A stretch of DNA of 64,000 nucleotides from the NCBI RefSeq assembly GCF_041860085.1, contig NZ_CP124747.1, positions 3,844,001 through 3,908,000 of the forward strand, in the 5' to 3' direction. The translations under genes were made by a program, and so were the position numbers. Shown here piece by piece: positions 40,195 to 50,363 of this stretch; the first letter of the stretch is position 1; every line of letters begins with the position of its first letter. The notes below the pieces were generated by a model. It searched no databases. It was not told the DNA's origin and saw nothing but the letters and a program-made list of their open reading frames with translations. Origin of the DNA: Schlesneria sp. DSM 10557. GTDB lineage: Bacteria; Planctomycetota; Planctomycetia; Planctomycetales; Planctomycetaceae.

Positions 40195-43100
40195 ATGGAT
40201 GAACACACGGCACCGGCCCCTTTGCCCCACGTTGATCATACGCCGACGCGAGCACCCCGCCGAAAACGGAGCCCGTGGCTGAAAATCGGCGGCTGCATGC
40301 TGCTGCTGCTCTGCGCCGTTGTCTGGTTTGCCCCGTCGATAATTGCAACGACCGTCCTGGGAAAAGGCGTTCCCAAGGCCTTTACACCTGGATTCCAGGG
40401 GCAGATCTCCTTTGGTGGAATCTCGCTAGGGTGGTTCTCGCCAGTTGTCATCAAGGACCTGAAGGTCGACGACGAACAGGGGCAGCCCTTGGTGGTGGCC
40501 CAGCAGATTTCAACGTCCAACACCCTCTGGCAGTTGGCAACGAATTCCAGTGATCTGGGGACACTTACCATCCAGGATCCGGTCGTTCACGTTTCCCTAC
40601 GTAACGAAGGTTCCAATATCGAAGACCAACTCGCTCAATTCACCAGCGGTGAGAGCACAACATCCACCACACCTGCACCCGATATCACAGTCGAAATTGA
40701 GAACGCACGAATCGTCCTTGAAAACAAAGATTCGAACCAGCAATCAACATTCGACCAGATCAGCGTACGTGCCGTGACCCGACAAGGTGCAGTGGACGAG
40801 GTCGACCTGTCGATCGGAATTCCCACGGCAACCCTCGCCAAGGCACCCCCACACGAATCGGACATCACCGACTGGCTGATTGCCCATTACGGCAGTCCCT
40901 CCCTCACGACGGACTCCAGTGTTCAGGAAACTTCGGCAGTAAAAACGGCGGTGCTCCGCGCATCGCAATGGAACACGGCCCGACTGGCTCCGGGAATTGC
41001 TCGCTTCCTACCGGGTGCGCAAGTCGGCGGTGAGCTGAACGCAGATGCTTCAATCAAGCTCTCGCCCAATTCCAATGGATACGATTTTGACTGGAATGGA
41101 ACAGTCTCGATTGAGAAGCTGATTGTCGCCGGGATCCAGGCATTGCAGCAGGATCGCCTGGCACTTGACCAGCTCGAACTCTCCGGCCGAGCTGCAACGA
41201 TGCAGGGCCGACTGGCAATGAACAATTTGAAACTTGTCGCCGATGTCGGAGAATTCTCCGCGACGGGTGATATCCCACTTGAAGGCAGTTCTCACAAATC
41301 CTCAATCGAACTCGTTCAGTCTCTGCTGAGTGACGAAGATTACCACATCGCCGGCAATGTCAACCTCAAGAAATTGGCGGCGATGCTGCCGCAGACACTG
41401 CGAATTCGCGATGGCATCGAGATCACAGGGGGCGATGTCAAAATTGAGCTCGTCGGGGCAGATTCCGATGGTGTTCGCCATTGGTCAGGCGCGGCTGGCA
41501 TCGTAGGCCTGACAGCGGTCAATCAAGGCCAGACGATCCCCTGGAACAAACCGCTCATTGTGAAGATGAATGCTCACCGGAAAAGTGAAGCTGTCGTTGT
41601 GGACCTGTTGGAGTGCAAGTCCGACTTCCTTCAAGTGAAGGGAAGCGGAACCCTGGAAGATGCTCGCTTTACAGCGACAGGCGACCTGACGCGGCTGCTT
41701 GAGAACCTGGAGCAGTTTGTCGACCTTGGCATCCAGCAGATGGCGGGTGAAATGTCGATTGACGGTGAACTGCGCCGCACGGATGAAAATCACGTCGGGC
41801 TATCTTCCCGCATCCTGCTCGACAATTTCGTCTTCGCCGTCTCGAAGGATCAAATCTGGCGAGAAAATCACCTCGAGCTTTCTGTCGTCGCCGACGGCTT
41901 GGCAAGCCCCGAATCCGGGTTAACACGAATCGACAAAGGTGAAGTGCATCTGACGAGTGGTCCGGATGCATTCGACGCACGGCTCAAGAAACCAGTGGAC
42001 CTGACTTCAAAGTCTCCGAGTTATGATGCGACTGCATCAGTTAAGGGAAATCTGGCGAGCTGGCAAAACCGCCTGCGGCCATTCGTCGCTGTTGATGACT
42101 GGAAGCTGGCGGGAACGCTCGACCTGCAAACGACGGTTGCTGCCACCCCCGAAAAGATCGATGTGAGTCGTCTCACACTCGGGATGCAGAAGTTCGAGGC
42201 GGCGGGCCCCGACTGGGTCATTCAAGAGCCCGAACTGAAACTGGCCACAGCGGGTCAATGGGCCGTGGCTTCCCAGAGATGGACCTCACCAAAAACGTCG
42301 CTGGCTGGAAGTTCGCTGTCGGTGGAAATTGATGGCCTGGATTGTGCCCTCGGCCCGCAGGGACTGACTCGCCTGGTAGGAACAGCGACCTATCAAGCAG
42401 ACTTGAAACAGATCACTCACTGGAAAAATCTCGCACTTGAGAATCCTGAGTACTACTTGATTGGTTCGCTGAGTGGTAAAGCCGATCTCCAGCAGAACGA
42501 GGGTGCCATCACCGCCAACCTCGTTACGCAAATCGACAAGCTGGTCGTCGCAGGATTGAGCACTCCACCAGGTGGCCCCCCCGCATGGGTCGCACTCTGG
42601 AAAGAACCTCAGCTCAAAGCGGCGGCTCGAGGCACCTACAATGTCGCTGCTGACAAGTTGGTTCTCGAATCGTCAACCCTTGATGTCGATGGAGTTTCTG
42701 TCAGTGCGAACGGCAAGTTAGACGCATGCCTGACCACACAGTCGATCGATCTGAGCGGCGAACTGGGCTATGACTGGGAACGCTTGGTGAGACGATTTGG
42801 TGAGCAACTCGGTAAAAACATCCAGCTCACTGGCAAGGACCGTCGTCCCTTCTCCATCAAAGGATCGCTCGTCAGCGCGTCGCCCCCCCCGGCAACAACA
42901 CCTCCAGGCAAGACGAAAGCCTCGACAGTTTCGTTTCGCCCCGGTTCGAACGCTGCGGGACCTGCACCGTTGCCCGGTACAAGTAGCTTGTCAGACCTGA
43001 CCGCTCAGGCGGGTGTGGGCTGGTCAACGGCCAACGTCTATGGAATCGTCGCCGGCCCCGGTGACATTTCGATGAAAATGGAACAGGGCATCTGCCAATT

Positions 43101-43878
43101 CGCTCCACTCGATCTGGTGGTCAACGAAGGCAAGCTGCATCTTACCCCCACGGTACACCTCGAAACGAATCCGATGCTGCTCACCCTGCCGAAGGAAAAG
43201 GTGATCGATCAGATTCGGCTGTCACCTGAGTTGTGCCATGGATGGTTGAAGTTCGTTGTTCCAACTCTGGCAGACAGCGCAGAAGTCGAAGGAAAGCTTT
43301 CACTGGATGTGGCTGGAGCTTCCTTGCCGCTGCTTGATCCGGCTACCGGCAGCATTGCGGGGTCCCTCGCCGTGCACACAGCTCAAGTCCGTCCGGGCCC
43401 ATTGGCACTTCAGATTGTGGGAGCCATCGACCAGATCCAGGCTCTTCTGCTGCGTCGTCAGGCAGGGGAACTGAGTAAGGAACGGGTCTGGTTGCAGATG
43501 CCAGAACAGCAGATTCCGTTCAAGTTGGAACAGGGGCGAGTTTACCACGAAGGCATGACCTTCATGGTAAAGAACGTCTCGGTTAAGACGAGGGGCTCGG
43601 TCGGGACCGATGAGACAATTCAACTTGTTGCCGAGATCGCAATCCGGGATGAATGGCTGGGCGACAACAAGATTTTTGCGGGCCTGAAAGGACAGTCCGT
43701 TCAGATTCCAATCAATGGGACACTGACGCGTCCTCAACTGGATTCGCGTGTTCTGGGGAATCTGACCAAGCAATTCGGCAATTCCGCATTGGAAGGATTG
43801 ATTCAGGATAAGGTTGGCGACAAACTCGACGACGCCGTGAAAAATGGCCTCGACAAACTCTTCCGCAACAAAAAGTAA
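40195..43878 (+). CDS. AsmA-like membrane-anchored protein
   Basis: A 1227-aa protein from ATG 40195. A short basic cytoplasmic N-terminus and one transmembrane helix (about 30-52, WLKIGGCMLLLLCAVVWFAPSIIATTVL) precede a very long beta-rich extracytoplasmic part. The start of that part (FQGQISFGGISLGWFSPVVIKDLKVDD) and the repeated short amphipathic strands are AsmA/TamB-like. A proline/threonine-rich linker lies near residue 900. The last ~80 residues (NGTLTRPQLDSRVLGNLTKQFGN...) end in an amphipathic segment. AsmA-like proteins bridge the envelope and are linked to lipid transport; that role here is inference. The TIM-barrel gene follows 41 bp later. Confidence 0.8.
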   Translation: MDEHTAPAPLPHVDHTPTRAPRRKRSPWLKIGGCMLLLLCAVVWFAPSIIATTVLGKGVPKAFTPGFQGQISFGGISLGWFSPVVIKDLKVDDEQGQPLVVAQQISTSNTLWQLATNSSDLGTLTIQDPVVHVSLRNEGSNIEDQLAQFTSGESTTSTTPAPDITVEIENARIVLENKDSNQQSTFDQISVRAVTRQGAVDEVDLSIGIPTATLAKAPPHESDITDWLIAHYGSPSLTTDSSVQETSAVKTAVLRASQWNTARLAPGIARFLPGAQVGGELNADASIKLSPNSNGYDFDWNGTVSIEKLIVAGIQALQQDRLALDQLELSGRAATMQGRLAMNNLKLVADVGEFSATGDIPLEGSSHKSSIELVQSLLSDEDYHIAGNVNLKKLAAMLPQTLRIRDGIEITGGDVKIELVGADSDGVRHWSGAAGIVGLTAVNQGQTIPWNKPLIVKMNAHRKSEAVVVDLLECKSDFLQVKGSGTLEDARFTATGDLTRLLENLEQFVDLGIQQMAGEMSIDGELRRTDENHVGLSSRILLDNFVFAVSKDQIWRENHLELSVVADGLASPESGLTRIDKGEVHLTSGPDAFDARLKKPVDLTSKSPSYDATASVKGNLASWQNRLRPFVAVDDWKLAGTLDLQTTVAATPEKIDVSRLTLGMQKFEAAGPDWVIQEPELKLATAGQWAVASQRWTSPKTSLAGSSLSVEIDGLDCALGPQGLTRLVGTATYQADLKQITHWKNLALENPEYYLIGSLSGKADLQQNEGAITANLVTQIDKLVVAGLSTPPGGPPAWVALWKEPQLKAAARGTYNVAADKLVLESSTLDVDGVSVSANGKLDACLTTQSIDLSGELGYDWERLVRRFGEQLGKNIQLTGKDRRPFSIKGSLVSASPPPATTPPGKTKASTVSFRPGSNAAGPAPLPGTSSLSDLTAQAGVGWSTANVYGIVAGPGDISMKMEQGICQFAPLDLVVNEGKLHLTPTVHLETNPMLLTLPKEKVIDQIRLSPELCHGWLKFVVPTLADSAEVEGKLSLDVAGASLPLLDPATGSIAGSLAVHTAQVRPGPLALQIVGAIDQIQALLLRRQAGELSKERVWLQMPEQQIPFKLEQGRVYHEGMTFMVKNVSVKTRGSVGTDETIQLVAEIAIRDEWLGDNKIFAGLKGQSVQIPINGTLTRPQLDSRVLGNLTKQFGNSALEGLIQDKVGDKLDDAVKNGLDKLFRNKK

Positions 43879-43919
43879 TCCGACACTTCGTCGGACGTTA
43901 GAACCAGAGAAATGCAGCA

Positions 43920-44741
43920 ATGAAGCTTGGACTGATCAACTCAGCGTGGGCTCAGGCGGGACGTGAAACCGCCTGGGGAATTGAACAAACCAAAAAGCTG
44001 GGCTTTGATACGATCGATATCTTCGCCGATCCGCTCGACATCGATGTGCGGGAACGTCAACTGATCCGACGCGAGTGCGATCGTCACGGCTTGCCGATCG
44101 TCTCGATCTGCTGCGTCGCAACCGGGCTTATCGATTTCAATCCAAGTGTGCAGCGGTTTCACGTTGACCGCGTGGCGAAGTACCTTGATCTCGCCTACGA
44201 ATTCTCCGCAAGCAACGTGTTGCTGGTTCTGGGCGAGTACATCTGGAATCGCGAAGTCATTCCGGCAGAAGAGCAATGGGGTTTCGCAGTCGAGAACTGC
44301 CAGCGTCTGGGTGATTACGCAGCGGAACTCGGCCTGAAAATCGCCTTGGAACTCGAACCGTTCCCCCTCTCGCTTCTCAACAACATCGACAACATGGTCC
44401 GTTTCATTGACGATGTGGATCATGATGCGGTGCGAGCCAACATCGATATCTCGCACCTTGTCCTGGCAAATGTTCCCTCAACAGACATCGGAAAGCTTGC
44501 AGGCAAAGCGATTCATGTCCACATCTCTGACTGCGACGGCAAAGTACATGGAGACCTCCCTCCCGGTCGCGGTGTCGTTGAGTTTGAGCCCTACCTCAAA
44601 GAAATTGCGAAGCTCAAAATCGATGGCGCGGTCTCCATCGAACTCGAATACAGCCCCGAGCCCGATCAGATCGAAGCATGGGTGGAAGAAGCGTATCGAG
44701 AAACTCGGAAGCTGATGTCTTCCGCCGGACTGCTATCGTAG
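43920..44741 (+). CDS. Sugar phosphate isomerase/epimerase family TIM-barrel protein
   Basis: A 273-aa protein of the xylose-isomerase-like TIM barrel (AP endonuclease 2) fold. Metal-ligand candidates: Glu in ALELEPFPLS (~141), Asp/His in NIDISHLVLA (~175), His/Asp in HVHISDCDG (~200), and Glu in VSIELEYSPEP (~240). Substrate unknown. These enzymes isomerise or epimerise sugars, or act in inositol catabolism. It is probably co-transcribed with the AsmA-like gene. Confidence 0.88.
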   Translation: MKLGLINSAWAQAGRETAWGIEQTKKLGFDTIDIFADPLDIDVRERQLIRRECDRHGLPIVSICCVATGLIDFNPSVQRFHVDRVAKYLDLAYEFSASNVLLVLGEYIWNREVIPAEEQWGFAVENCQRLGDYAAELGLKIALELEPFPLSLLNNIDNMVRFIDDVDHDAVRANIDISHLVLANVPSTDIGKLAGKAIHVHISDCDGKVHGDLPPGRGVVEFEPYLKEIAKLKIDGAVSIELEYSPEPDQIEAWVEEAYRETRKLMSSAGLLS

Positions 44742-44760
44742 TGTGACTCATTCCGCGCAA

Positions 44761-44801
44761 AGTGCGTGTTTGGCTGCGATTCGAACTGACAAACACGCAC
44801 T
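44761..44801 (+). terminator. Hairpin after the TIM-barrel gene
   Basis: AGTGCGTGTTTG (44761-44772) pairs perfectly with CAAACACGCACT (44790-44801), loop 17 nt, 19 nt after the stop codon. The following sequence (GTCTCTATG) has few T, so termination may be weak. Confidence 0.5.
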
Positions 44802-44972
44802 GTCTCTATGAGCAGGCCCTCGAAAGCGAAGGAGTCCTGCCAGGAAGCACGGACACTTCGCCCTACGGCAATGCGGAAAGTGGGATCATATGCTGGCGAT
44901 CAGCAAGAGTACTGGCGGAAGGGCATTCATCGTTGCCCTCCGCACATCCTGCCACCCGTTCAGTCGACGAAT

Positions 44973-47330
44973 TCAGTCAACGAACAGGAATTCGTTCGCG
45001 TTGAGGAGAGCGTGGCAGAAGTCCACGAGAGCTTCGTGCTCGGTATTTCGCCCCAGGGTCTCTCCTGTTGTCGGCTCAGCGCCGTCCGTCACCAGTTGAT
45101 ACTGGTCGGCAATGAACTTGAGGGCCGAACGAACTTCACTTTCTGTCGGAGTGCGGCTGAATGCGATCTGCCAGGCTCGTTCGACCGTCGCCGCCGGGTC
45201 AGCCGAAGTGGCTTCCAAGCGTGCTCGAGATGCCAGCTGTCGCGCCGCGTTAAGAATGATTCGGTCATTGAGGAGCATTAAAGCTTGTGGAGCAATCGTC
45301 GTCTTGGTTCGACAACCGCAGGCTTCGTGCATATCCGGAAAATCGAATGCAGCCATCATCGGGTACGGGAGGTTCCGTTTTGCGAACAGATAAACGGAAC
45401 GCCGCACCTGCTGGGCCGGCTCGCTCACTTTCCATTCCAGGCTGGTGAAGTTCGGAGGAAGCTCGGGTCGGGTGCCCGGTCCGTACATGGAATCGTTGAG
45501 CTGTCCCGAAGCGACCAGCCACGCATCACGGATTCGCTCGGAGGAAAGCCTGTGACGAGGAAACGCCGAATAGGGTGAGGCGACTTCGTGAGACTCCTCG
45601 ATTCCAGACAGCGAGTCCGAATCTGATTTCAGCGAGGAAGCCTGACGGTAAGTCGCCGATGAAACGATCCGTCGGTGAAGCGGCTTGGAATGGAACCCCT
45701 GCCGAATCGATTCGCTCGCCAACCAGTCCAACAGGTCCTGATGCACTGGCGCAGGCGTCTGCGTACCGAAGTCGTTGGCGTTAGCAATCAACCCCTGTCC
45801 GAAATGCCCCTGCCACAGCCGATTCACCCAGACGCGGTGCGTCAATGGGTGATCCGCAGATACGAGCCAGCGAGCCAACTCGGAGCGGCGTCCTGACGTT
45901 CGATTGGTAGGGGGCGCGATGGAAGGAGCAGCGGCCGTTTTTTCGGTTCTTAATACGACGGGAAAATGAGGCTCCAGTTGCTCTCGCGGTTGATCATAGC
46001 TCCCCGACTCCATCCGGAAGGTTGCAGGAGGAATCGACGTCAGCTCTGCAACAGCCATCAGATTGGATTCACGAGGCGGCCGCGGCTGCCTTTGCCTGGC
46101 CGTAGCGAGACTCGCCAGCACCTGTTCCCGGCGTTCCCGTGCCGCTTCGTCAAGATGTTTGGGAATGTCTTCTTCCTTCACACCCATTTGCCTCGCACTC
46201 CAGAACGCCAGTTGCCTTTGCATCGTCGTTCTGTCTTCCAGCGGAGTATCCAATGCCTCGAGCACTTCCGCAGGAAACTTCATTCGCCGCTCACCTTGCA
46301 GCTTCACGCGCGCTGGTTGCTCGAGGAGAGCCAGTTCCCGACGCAGTTCTGCCGTCTCTGCCAGCCAGGCGCTTTCCTCCTGACGATATGCGGCCAGTTG
46401 ATCCCGTGTTCCGAGCGGAACCTGATCTTCCAGCACAATTCCAGAAAAGAAGGCCTGCAATTGATAGAAGTCGGTCTGAAGCAGCGGGTCAAACTTGTGA
46501 TCGTGACACTGCGCACATCCAATCGATAACCCCAGAAACACAGCTCCGACATTCCCGGTCAAGTCGTCCAGCGCCGTCTGTCGAGCCAACAGAATGTCCG
46601 AGGCGTTACTTTCGTCCGGCCACATCCGGCAGTAGCCAGTCGCTGCGAGTGATTCTGTATCATCCGGAAAAAGCTCGTCTCCGGCCAGTTGGTCCATCAC
46701 AAACCGGTCAAAGGGAAGATCGCGGTTGTACGAGCGAATGACATAATCCCTGTACGTATAAGCGTAAGGACGGAGAGGATCCTCCCGGAACCCTGCGGTC
46801 TCCGCAAAGCGAACGACATCCAGCCAGTTCCGGCCCCATGTCTCGCCGTAGTGGGGGTGACTCAAAAGCCGATCGACGACTCGTTCGAATGCGTCAGGAG
46901 AATCGTCCGCCAGAAATGCGGCCACGTCTTCTGGAGTGGGGGGAAGCCCCACAAGATCAAACGTGACTCGGCGCAGCAAGGTCGCGCGATCTGCCGGCTC
47001 AGAAATATGCTGCCCCTGAGACTCGAGCGAAGCAGCAATGAAAGCATCGATTTCATTTTCGAGCTTCGAGACCCTCCTCACCGCATGATCAGGAGCGGTG
47101 TGTCGTACTACTGGCTGGAACGCCCAGTGGCGGGATCTCGCTGCCGTTCCCGGCGTCGCATCGGCACATAAACCGAGTTTGTTCGACAGCAGAAGTACTG
47201 CGCTTAAGAGCAAAAGCCGAAAACAGGTACCGCGGAAGGGGCGGCTCGCAGTGTGACGGAGTGATCCGCACCAGAAACCGACATCAATGCGAAGGCCAGC
47301 CATCAGCCTGCGTGGCAGGTAACATTGCAT
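44973..47330 (-). CDS. DUF1549/DUF1553 planctomycete protein with CxxCH motif
   Basis: About 785 aa from ATG 47330, with GGGAG about 10 nt upstream; a TTG 30 nt further is also in frame. Signal-like stretch LLLLSAVLLLSNKLGLCA near residues 38-55. DUF1549 (about 85-290) contains LLRRVTFDLVGLPPTPEDVAAF, WGRNWLDVVRFAET and the haem-type motif CAQCH (SIGCAQCHDHKFDPLLQTDFYQLQAFF). DUF1553 (about 470-785) contains LARWLVSADHPLTHRVWVNRLWQGHFGQGL and ends NEFLFVD. It lacks the N-terminal CxxCH cytochrome domain often fused to these proteins. The usual DUF1501 partner gene is absent. Confidence 0.92.
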   Translation of the reverse strand: MQCYLPRRLMAGLRIDVGFWCGSLRHTASRPFRGTCFRLLLLSAVLLLSNKLGLCADATPGTAARSRHWAFQPVVRHTAPDHAVRRVSKLENEIDAFIAASLESQGQHISEPADRATLLRRVTFDLVGLPPTPEDVAAFLADDSPDAFERVVDRLLSHPHYGETWGRNWLDVVRFAETAGFREDPLRPYAYTYRDYVIRSYNRDLPFDRFVMDQLAGDELFPDDTESLAATGYCRMWPDESNASDILLARQTALDDLTGNVGAVFLGLSIGCAQCHDHKFDPLLQTDFYQLQAFFSGIVLEDQVPLGTRDQLAAYRQEESAWLAETAELRRELALLEQPARVKLQGERRMKFPAEVLEALDTPLEDRTTMQRQLAFWSARQMGVKEEDIPKHLDEAARERREQVLASLATARQRQPRPPRESNLMAVAELTSIPPATFRMESGSYDQPREQLEPHFPVVLRTEKTAAAPSIAPPTNRTSGRRSELARWLVSADHPLTHRVWVNRLWQGHFGQGLIANANDFGTQTPAPVHQDLLDWLASESIRQGFHSKPLHRRIVSSATYRQASSLKSDSDSLSGIEESHEVASPYSAFPRHRLSSERIRDAWLVASGQLNDSMYGPGTRPELPPNFTSLEWKVSEPAQQVRRSVYLFAKRNLPYPMMAAFDFPDMHEACGCRTKTTIAPQALMLLNDRIILNAARQLASRARLEATSADPAATVERAWQIAFSRTPTESEVRSALKFIADQYQLVTDGAEPTTGETLGRNTEHEALVDFCHALLNANEFLFVD

Positions 47331-47787
47331 GAAGATCATTCTCCCGCAGAGGATGCTCAATGTTCACTCTGTATCCGGCAAAGGTTAGTCGGACCGCTCC
47401 TGGTCACTATATCGGCCTGAATCGCCCACGAGAACCATTGAGTCCGCTTGCACAAAAAAAGCTGCAACGGGACACCGTGCATACAACCGCTACAAACCCA
47501 CAGCAGCGGTAGTACCATGAAAACAAAGAACAGAATTCGACCTGCCGCGGGGGTGCTCAGTGAGGAACACGATCGCAATCGGCACTTGCATTGATGGTTA
47601 CTCAACGCTCCCTCATCCCGGCCTTCCATCCTTGGAGCATCTTCGTGATGGTGAAGTGGTCGCTCTTGCGTCATCGGTGGCCACCCGCCGCGGTGCGACA
47701 ACACGAACTACTTGCGAGCCGGGTGTCGTTCTGCGATCTTCTGCAGCCTGGCATTTCCACTGAAAGCTCGTCCCTAAGGGTATCCTC
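47331..47787. other. Divergent intergenic region, no confident gene
   Basis: This region of about 457 bp lies upstream of both the DUF1549 gene and the FAH-family gene. A minus-strand frame ending near 47357 contains a hydrophobic stretch followed by CSGC, lipoprotein-like, but it has no ribosome-binding site and low-complexity flanks, so I do not call it. Nothing else recognised. Confidence 0.35.
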
Positions 47788-48657
47788 ATGCGTCTCGCCA
47801 AGCTGCGTCTGGCTGATGGTTCCACTCGAGTTGCGATGGTCGAAGATGACGGACAGTTCCGGCTGCTGGACCTGACTCAAGTCGACCATGCCCGCACCTT
47901 AATGGACATCGTGAACTCTCCCGACCCGATCGGTCTGGCTCGATTCCTGATCGACCCCAAGGCACCGCTGCTCGATCCACGACTGGTGACCATTGCCGCG
48001 CCGATTGACCGACAGGAAGTCTGGGCGGCTGGCGTGACCTACAAACGGAGCCAGGTGGCTCGAATGCAGGAGTCGGAGACGGGTGCGTCTCACTATGACC
48101 GCGTCTACACCGCACCACGTCCCGAGATCTTCTTCAAATCCACCCCGAACCGAGTCTCCGGGCCAGGCGAGCCATTGCGAGTGCGTGCCGACAGTAACTG
48201 GAGTGTCCCCGAACCGGAATTGGCGCTGGTGATTTCTCCTGCCAAACGGTTGGTTGGATTCACCGTCGGAAACGACATGTCCGCACGAGACATCGAGGGA
48301 GAGAATCCTCTCTACCTCCCCCAGGCCAAAGTTTACAATCAGTGTTGCGGCCTCGGCCCCTTCATCCTCATCCCCGAGAAGCCACTCGATCGGACCGCAA
48401 CAAAGATTCGACTGACCATTGAGCGCGATGGCAGCACCGTGTTCAGCGGCGAAACCGACTTGGGACAGATGAAACGGGAGTTCGACGAACTGGTCGATTG
48501 GCTGACACGCGAGAATGACCTCGCCACCGGCGCCTTCCTGCTGACAGGTACCGGAATCGTCCCGCCCGATAATTTCACGCTCCTCAATGGTGATACGTCG
48601 AGCATTGAAATTCTGGGAATTGGGACGCTCACCAACCCCATCGTAAAAGCAAGCTGA
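47788..48657 (+). CDS. Fumarylacetoacetate hydrolase family protein
   Basis: A 289-aa metal-dependent enzyme of the FAH superfamily (C-C bond hydrolase, decarboxylase or isomerase on beta-keto acids or 2-hydroxyhepta-dienedioates). The metal-binding pattern is visible in [11 protein letters not shown] (~140-150) and [14 protein letters not shown] (~165-180). The N-terminal ~70-residue domain is of the usual type. AAGGG precedes the ATG. The exact reaction is not recognisable. A strong hairpin follows the stop codon. Confidence 0.9.
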   Translation: MRLAKLRLADGSTRVAMVEDDGQFRLLDLTQVDHARTLMDIVNSPDPIGLARFLIDPKAPLLDPRLVTIAAPIDRQEVWAAGVTYKRSQVARMQESETGASHYDRVYTAPRPEIFFKSTPNRVSGPGEPLRVRADSNWSVPEPELALVISPAKRLVGFTVGNDMSARDIEGENPLYLPQAKVYNQCCGLGPFILIPEKPLDRTATKIRLTIERDGSTVFSGETDLGQMKREFDELVDWLTRENDLATGAFLLTGTGIVPPDNFTLLNGDTSSIEILGIGTLTNPIVKAS

Positions 48658-48668
48658 ACCCCTAGGCA

Positions 48669-48706
48669 TGGCATTCTGGGGCCGGTTCCCTGGCCCCAGA
48701 ATGCCA
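48669..48706 (+). terminator. Strong hairpin terminator after the FAH-family gene
   Basis: A 15-bp perfect stem (48669-48683 with 48692-48706, GGCATTCTGGGGCC and its complement) with an 8-nt loop, 11 nt after the stop codon, followed by CCTTCTTG. Confidence 0.7.
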
Positions 48707-49020
48707 CCTTCTTGTGCATCTCGATATCAGAGCTGACTTTTCCGAGGAAGAAAGGGAGCTTCCGCTTCCTCGTAGCCCCCTGTCCCCATGCCTGAGCGAA
48801 GACGGCCACATCGATCCGTCGGCTCGTTTCATGAGGACAGCCATAGCCCAATGAAGATAGAATCGGCACACCTTCCACGGTAGCGAGATCTTCAGCGGGT
48901 TGATCTGCACGCCACGGAGTACTCACGCGGGTGAGTTACTCCAATGCAGAAGACTCTCTATTCCAAATTCCAATTCATCTGCCGACGACCGCCTGTATTC
49001 AGTTTGAGACGGGAAACACC
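48707..49020. other. Intergenic region upstream of the crotonase gene, nothing recognised
   Basis: A 314-bp stretch. The crotonase frame is open up to 48931 but the extra N-terminus is not family-like. No RNA gene or operator is evident. Confidence 0.35.
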
Positions 49021-49785
49021 ATGCTGCTTGTTGAAACTCAATCGGGTGTCACGAGATTGACCCTGAATCGCCCCGAGCGACGTAACGCACTCTCAGAGGC
49101 CATGCTGACTGAACTTGGCCAGGCGTTGACCCAGATTGCCAGCGACCCTCAAACACGAGTCGTCGTTCTTGCTGCCGCGGGGCCTGTTTTTTGTTCAGGT
49201 CATGATCTGGGAGAGATGGTCGGGCGATCCGAAAGTGAGTACGGAGCCTTGTTCGCACGCTGCTCGAGTGTGATGCAACAAATCCGACGACTTCCCCAGC
49301 CCGTGATCGCACAGGTCCAGGGACTTGCGACTGCTGCCGGCTGCCAGCTCGTCGCGGCTTGCGATCTCGCGGTGGCCGCAGCGGAAGCCAAATTTGCCAC
49401 CCCGGGCGTCAAGATCGGACTGTTCTGCTCGACCCCGATGGTGCCCCTTGTACGAGCCGTTCCGGCCAAAGTTGCAATGGAGATGCTGCTCACAGGAATT
49501 CCCATCAGCGCCGATCGAGCGCTCGAAGTCGGGCTCGTGAACCGGGTCGTGCCTGCCGCGGAACTCGACACCACAGTCAAGGAGTTGACCGACGCGATGG
49601 TCGCCAGCAGCCCCATGACCCTCCAACTTGGCAAGCGTGCGTTTTATGATCAACTGAATCTGGACGAATCCACGGCGTACGACCGAGCGACTAACATCAT
49701 GACAGATAACGCGTTAAAGCATGACGCCCAAGAGGGAATCTCGGCGTTTCTGCAAAAACGCGTCCCTCAGTGGAAAGGTGAGTGA
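49021..49785 (+). CDS. ECHDC3-like enoyl-CoA hydratase/isomerase family protein
   Basis: A 254-aa crotonase-fold protein; start at ATG 49021 ([24 protein letters not shown]), where the family begins. The oxyanion-hole segments are SGHDLGEM and [14 protein letters not shown]. The two catalytic glutamates of enoyl-CoA hydratase are replaced: Gln in AAGCQL and Gly in [35 protein letters not shown] and the C-terminal [12 protein letters not shown](Q)W closely recall human ECHDC3. Classical hydratase activity is therefore doubtful; an auxiliary or regulatory role in acyl-CoA metabolism is inference. Confidence 0.88.
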   Translation: MLLVETQSGVTRLTLNRPERRNALSEAMLTELGQALTQIASDPQTRVVVLAAAGPVFCSGHDLGEMVGRSESEYGALFARCSSVMQQIRRLPQPVIAQVQGLATAAGCQLVAACDLAVAAAEAKFATPGVKIGLFCSTPMVPLVRAVPAKVAMEMLLTGIPISADRALEVGLVNRVVPAAELDTTVKELTDAMVASSPMTLQLGKRAFYDQLNLDESTAYDRATNIMTDNALKHDAQEGISAFLQKRVPQWKGE

Positions 49786-50024
49786 TCCTCTCGAGCCACA
49801 TTGCGTTTCTTACTTGGACGCATTCATTCTAGGACTCGGAGCCGAATCGATTGGCACAACTCCATCCCCACCAATAGAAACCCTTTCCTTCGCTGCGTTT
49901 ATGTCCGAACCCTCAAACCGAAGGAAGAAGATTCTCGGGTTTACGAGAACCTTGCACTCGTTGCGGAACGGTATTTTCTGTGTTCCGCTTTTGTGTTAGT
50001 GGTTTGTATCAGGAGATAGCAGGG

Positions 50025-50363
50025 ATGGAGTCACCCGATCGCACCGCACCCAACAATGATGACGACGTGACTGAGAATGCGGATTTTCAGGTCACAGAGC
50101 CGTCGGGATTCCGTGTCTGGCTTTGGCAACAGGCACGGAAAATCGTGGTGTTCGTCTTGGGGTCGACCGTCTTGTTGATCGGCATCGCGATGATCGTGTT
50201 TCCTGGCCCCGCAGTGCTAGTGATTCCGCTTGGCCTGGCGATTCTCGCCACTGAATTCGTCTGGGCTCGCGATTGGCTGGAGTATGCCAAAAGACACCTG
50301 CACTACCTCTCATCGCAGGTGCAAAGCAGAACAAAGAAGGAACCGACGGACAGTTCTGCCTAG
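50025..50363 (+). CDS. PGPGW-family small membrane protein
   Basis: A 112-aa protein from ATG 50025, with AGGAGA 8 nt upstream. An acidic N-terminus is followed by two transmembrane segments (IVVFVLGSTVLLIGIAMIVF and AVLVIPLGLAILATEFVW) joined by the PGPA turn that defines the PGPGW family (Pfam of small transmembrane proteins), then WARDWLEYAKRHLHYL. Function of the family is unknown. Confidence 0.85.
   Translation: MESPDRTAPNNDDDVTENADFQVTEPSGFRVWLWQQARKIVVFVLGSTVLLIGIAMIVFPGPAVLVIPLGLAILATEFVWARDWLEYAKRHLHYLSSQVQSRTKKEPTDSSA

Noticed and set aside
47357-47704. A minus-strand frame with a lipobox-like CSGC after a hydrophobic stretch
   Set aside because: No ribosome-binding site, and the flanking sequence is not protein-like; the lipobox lacks the usual Leu at -3.
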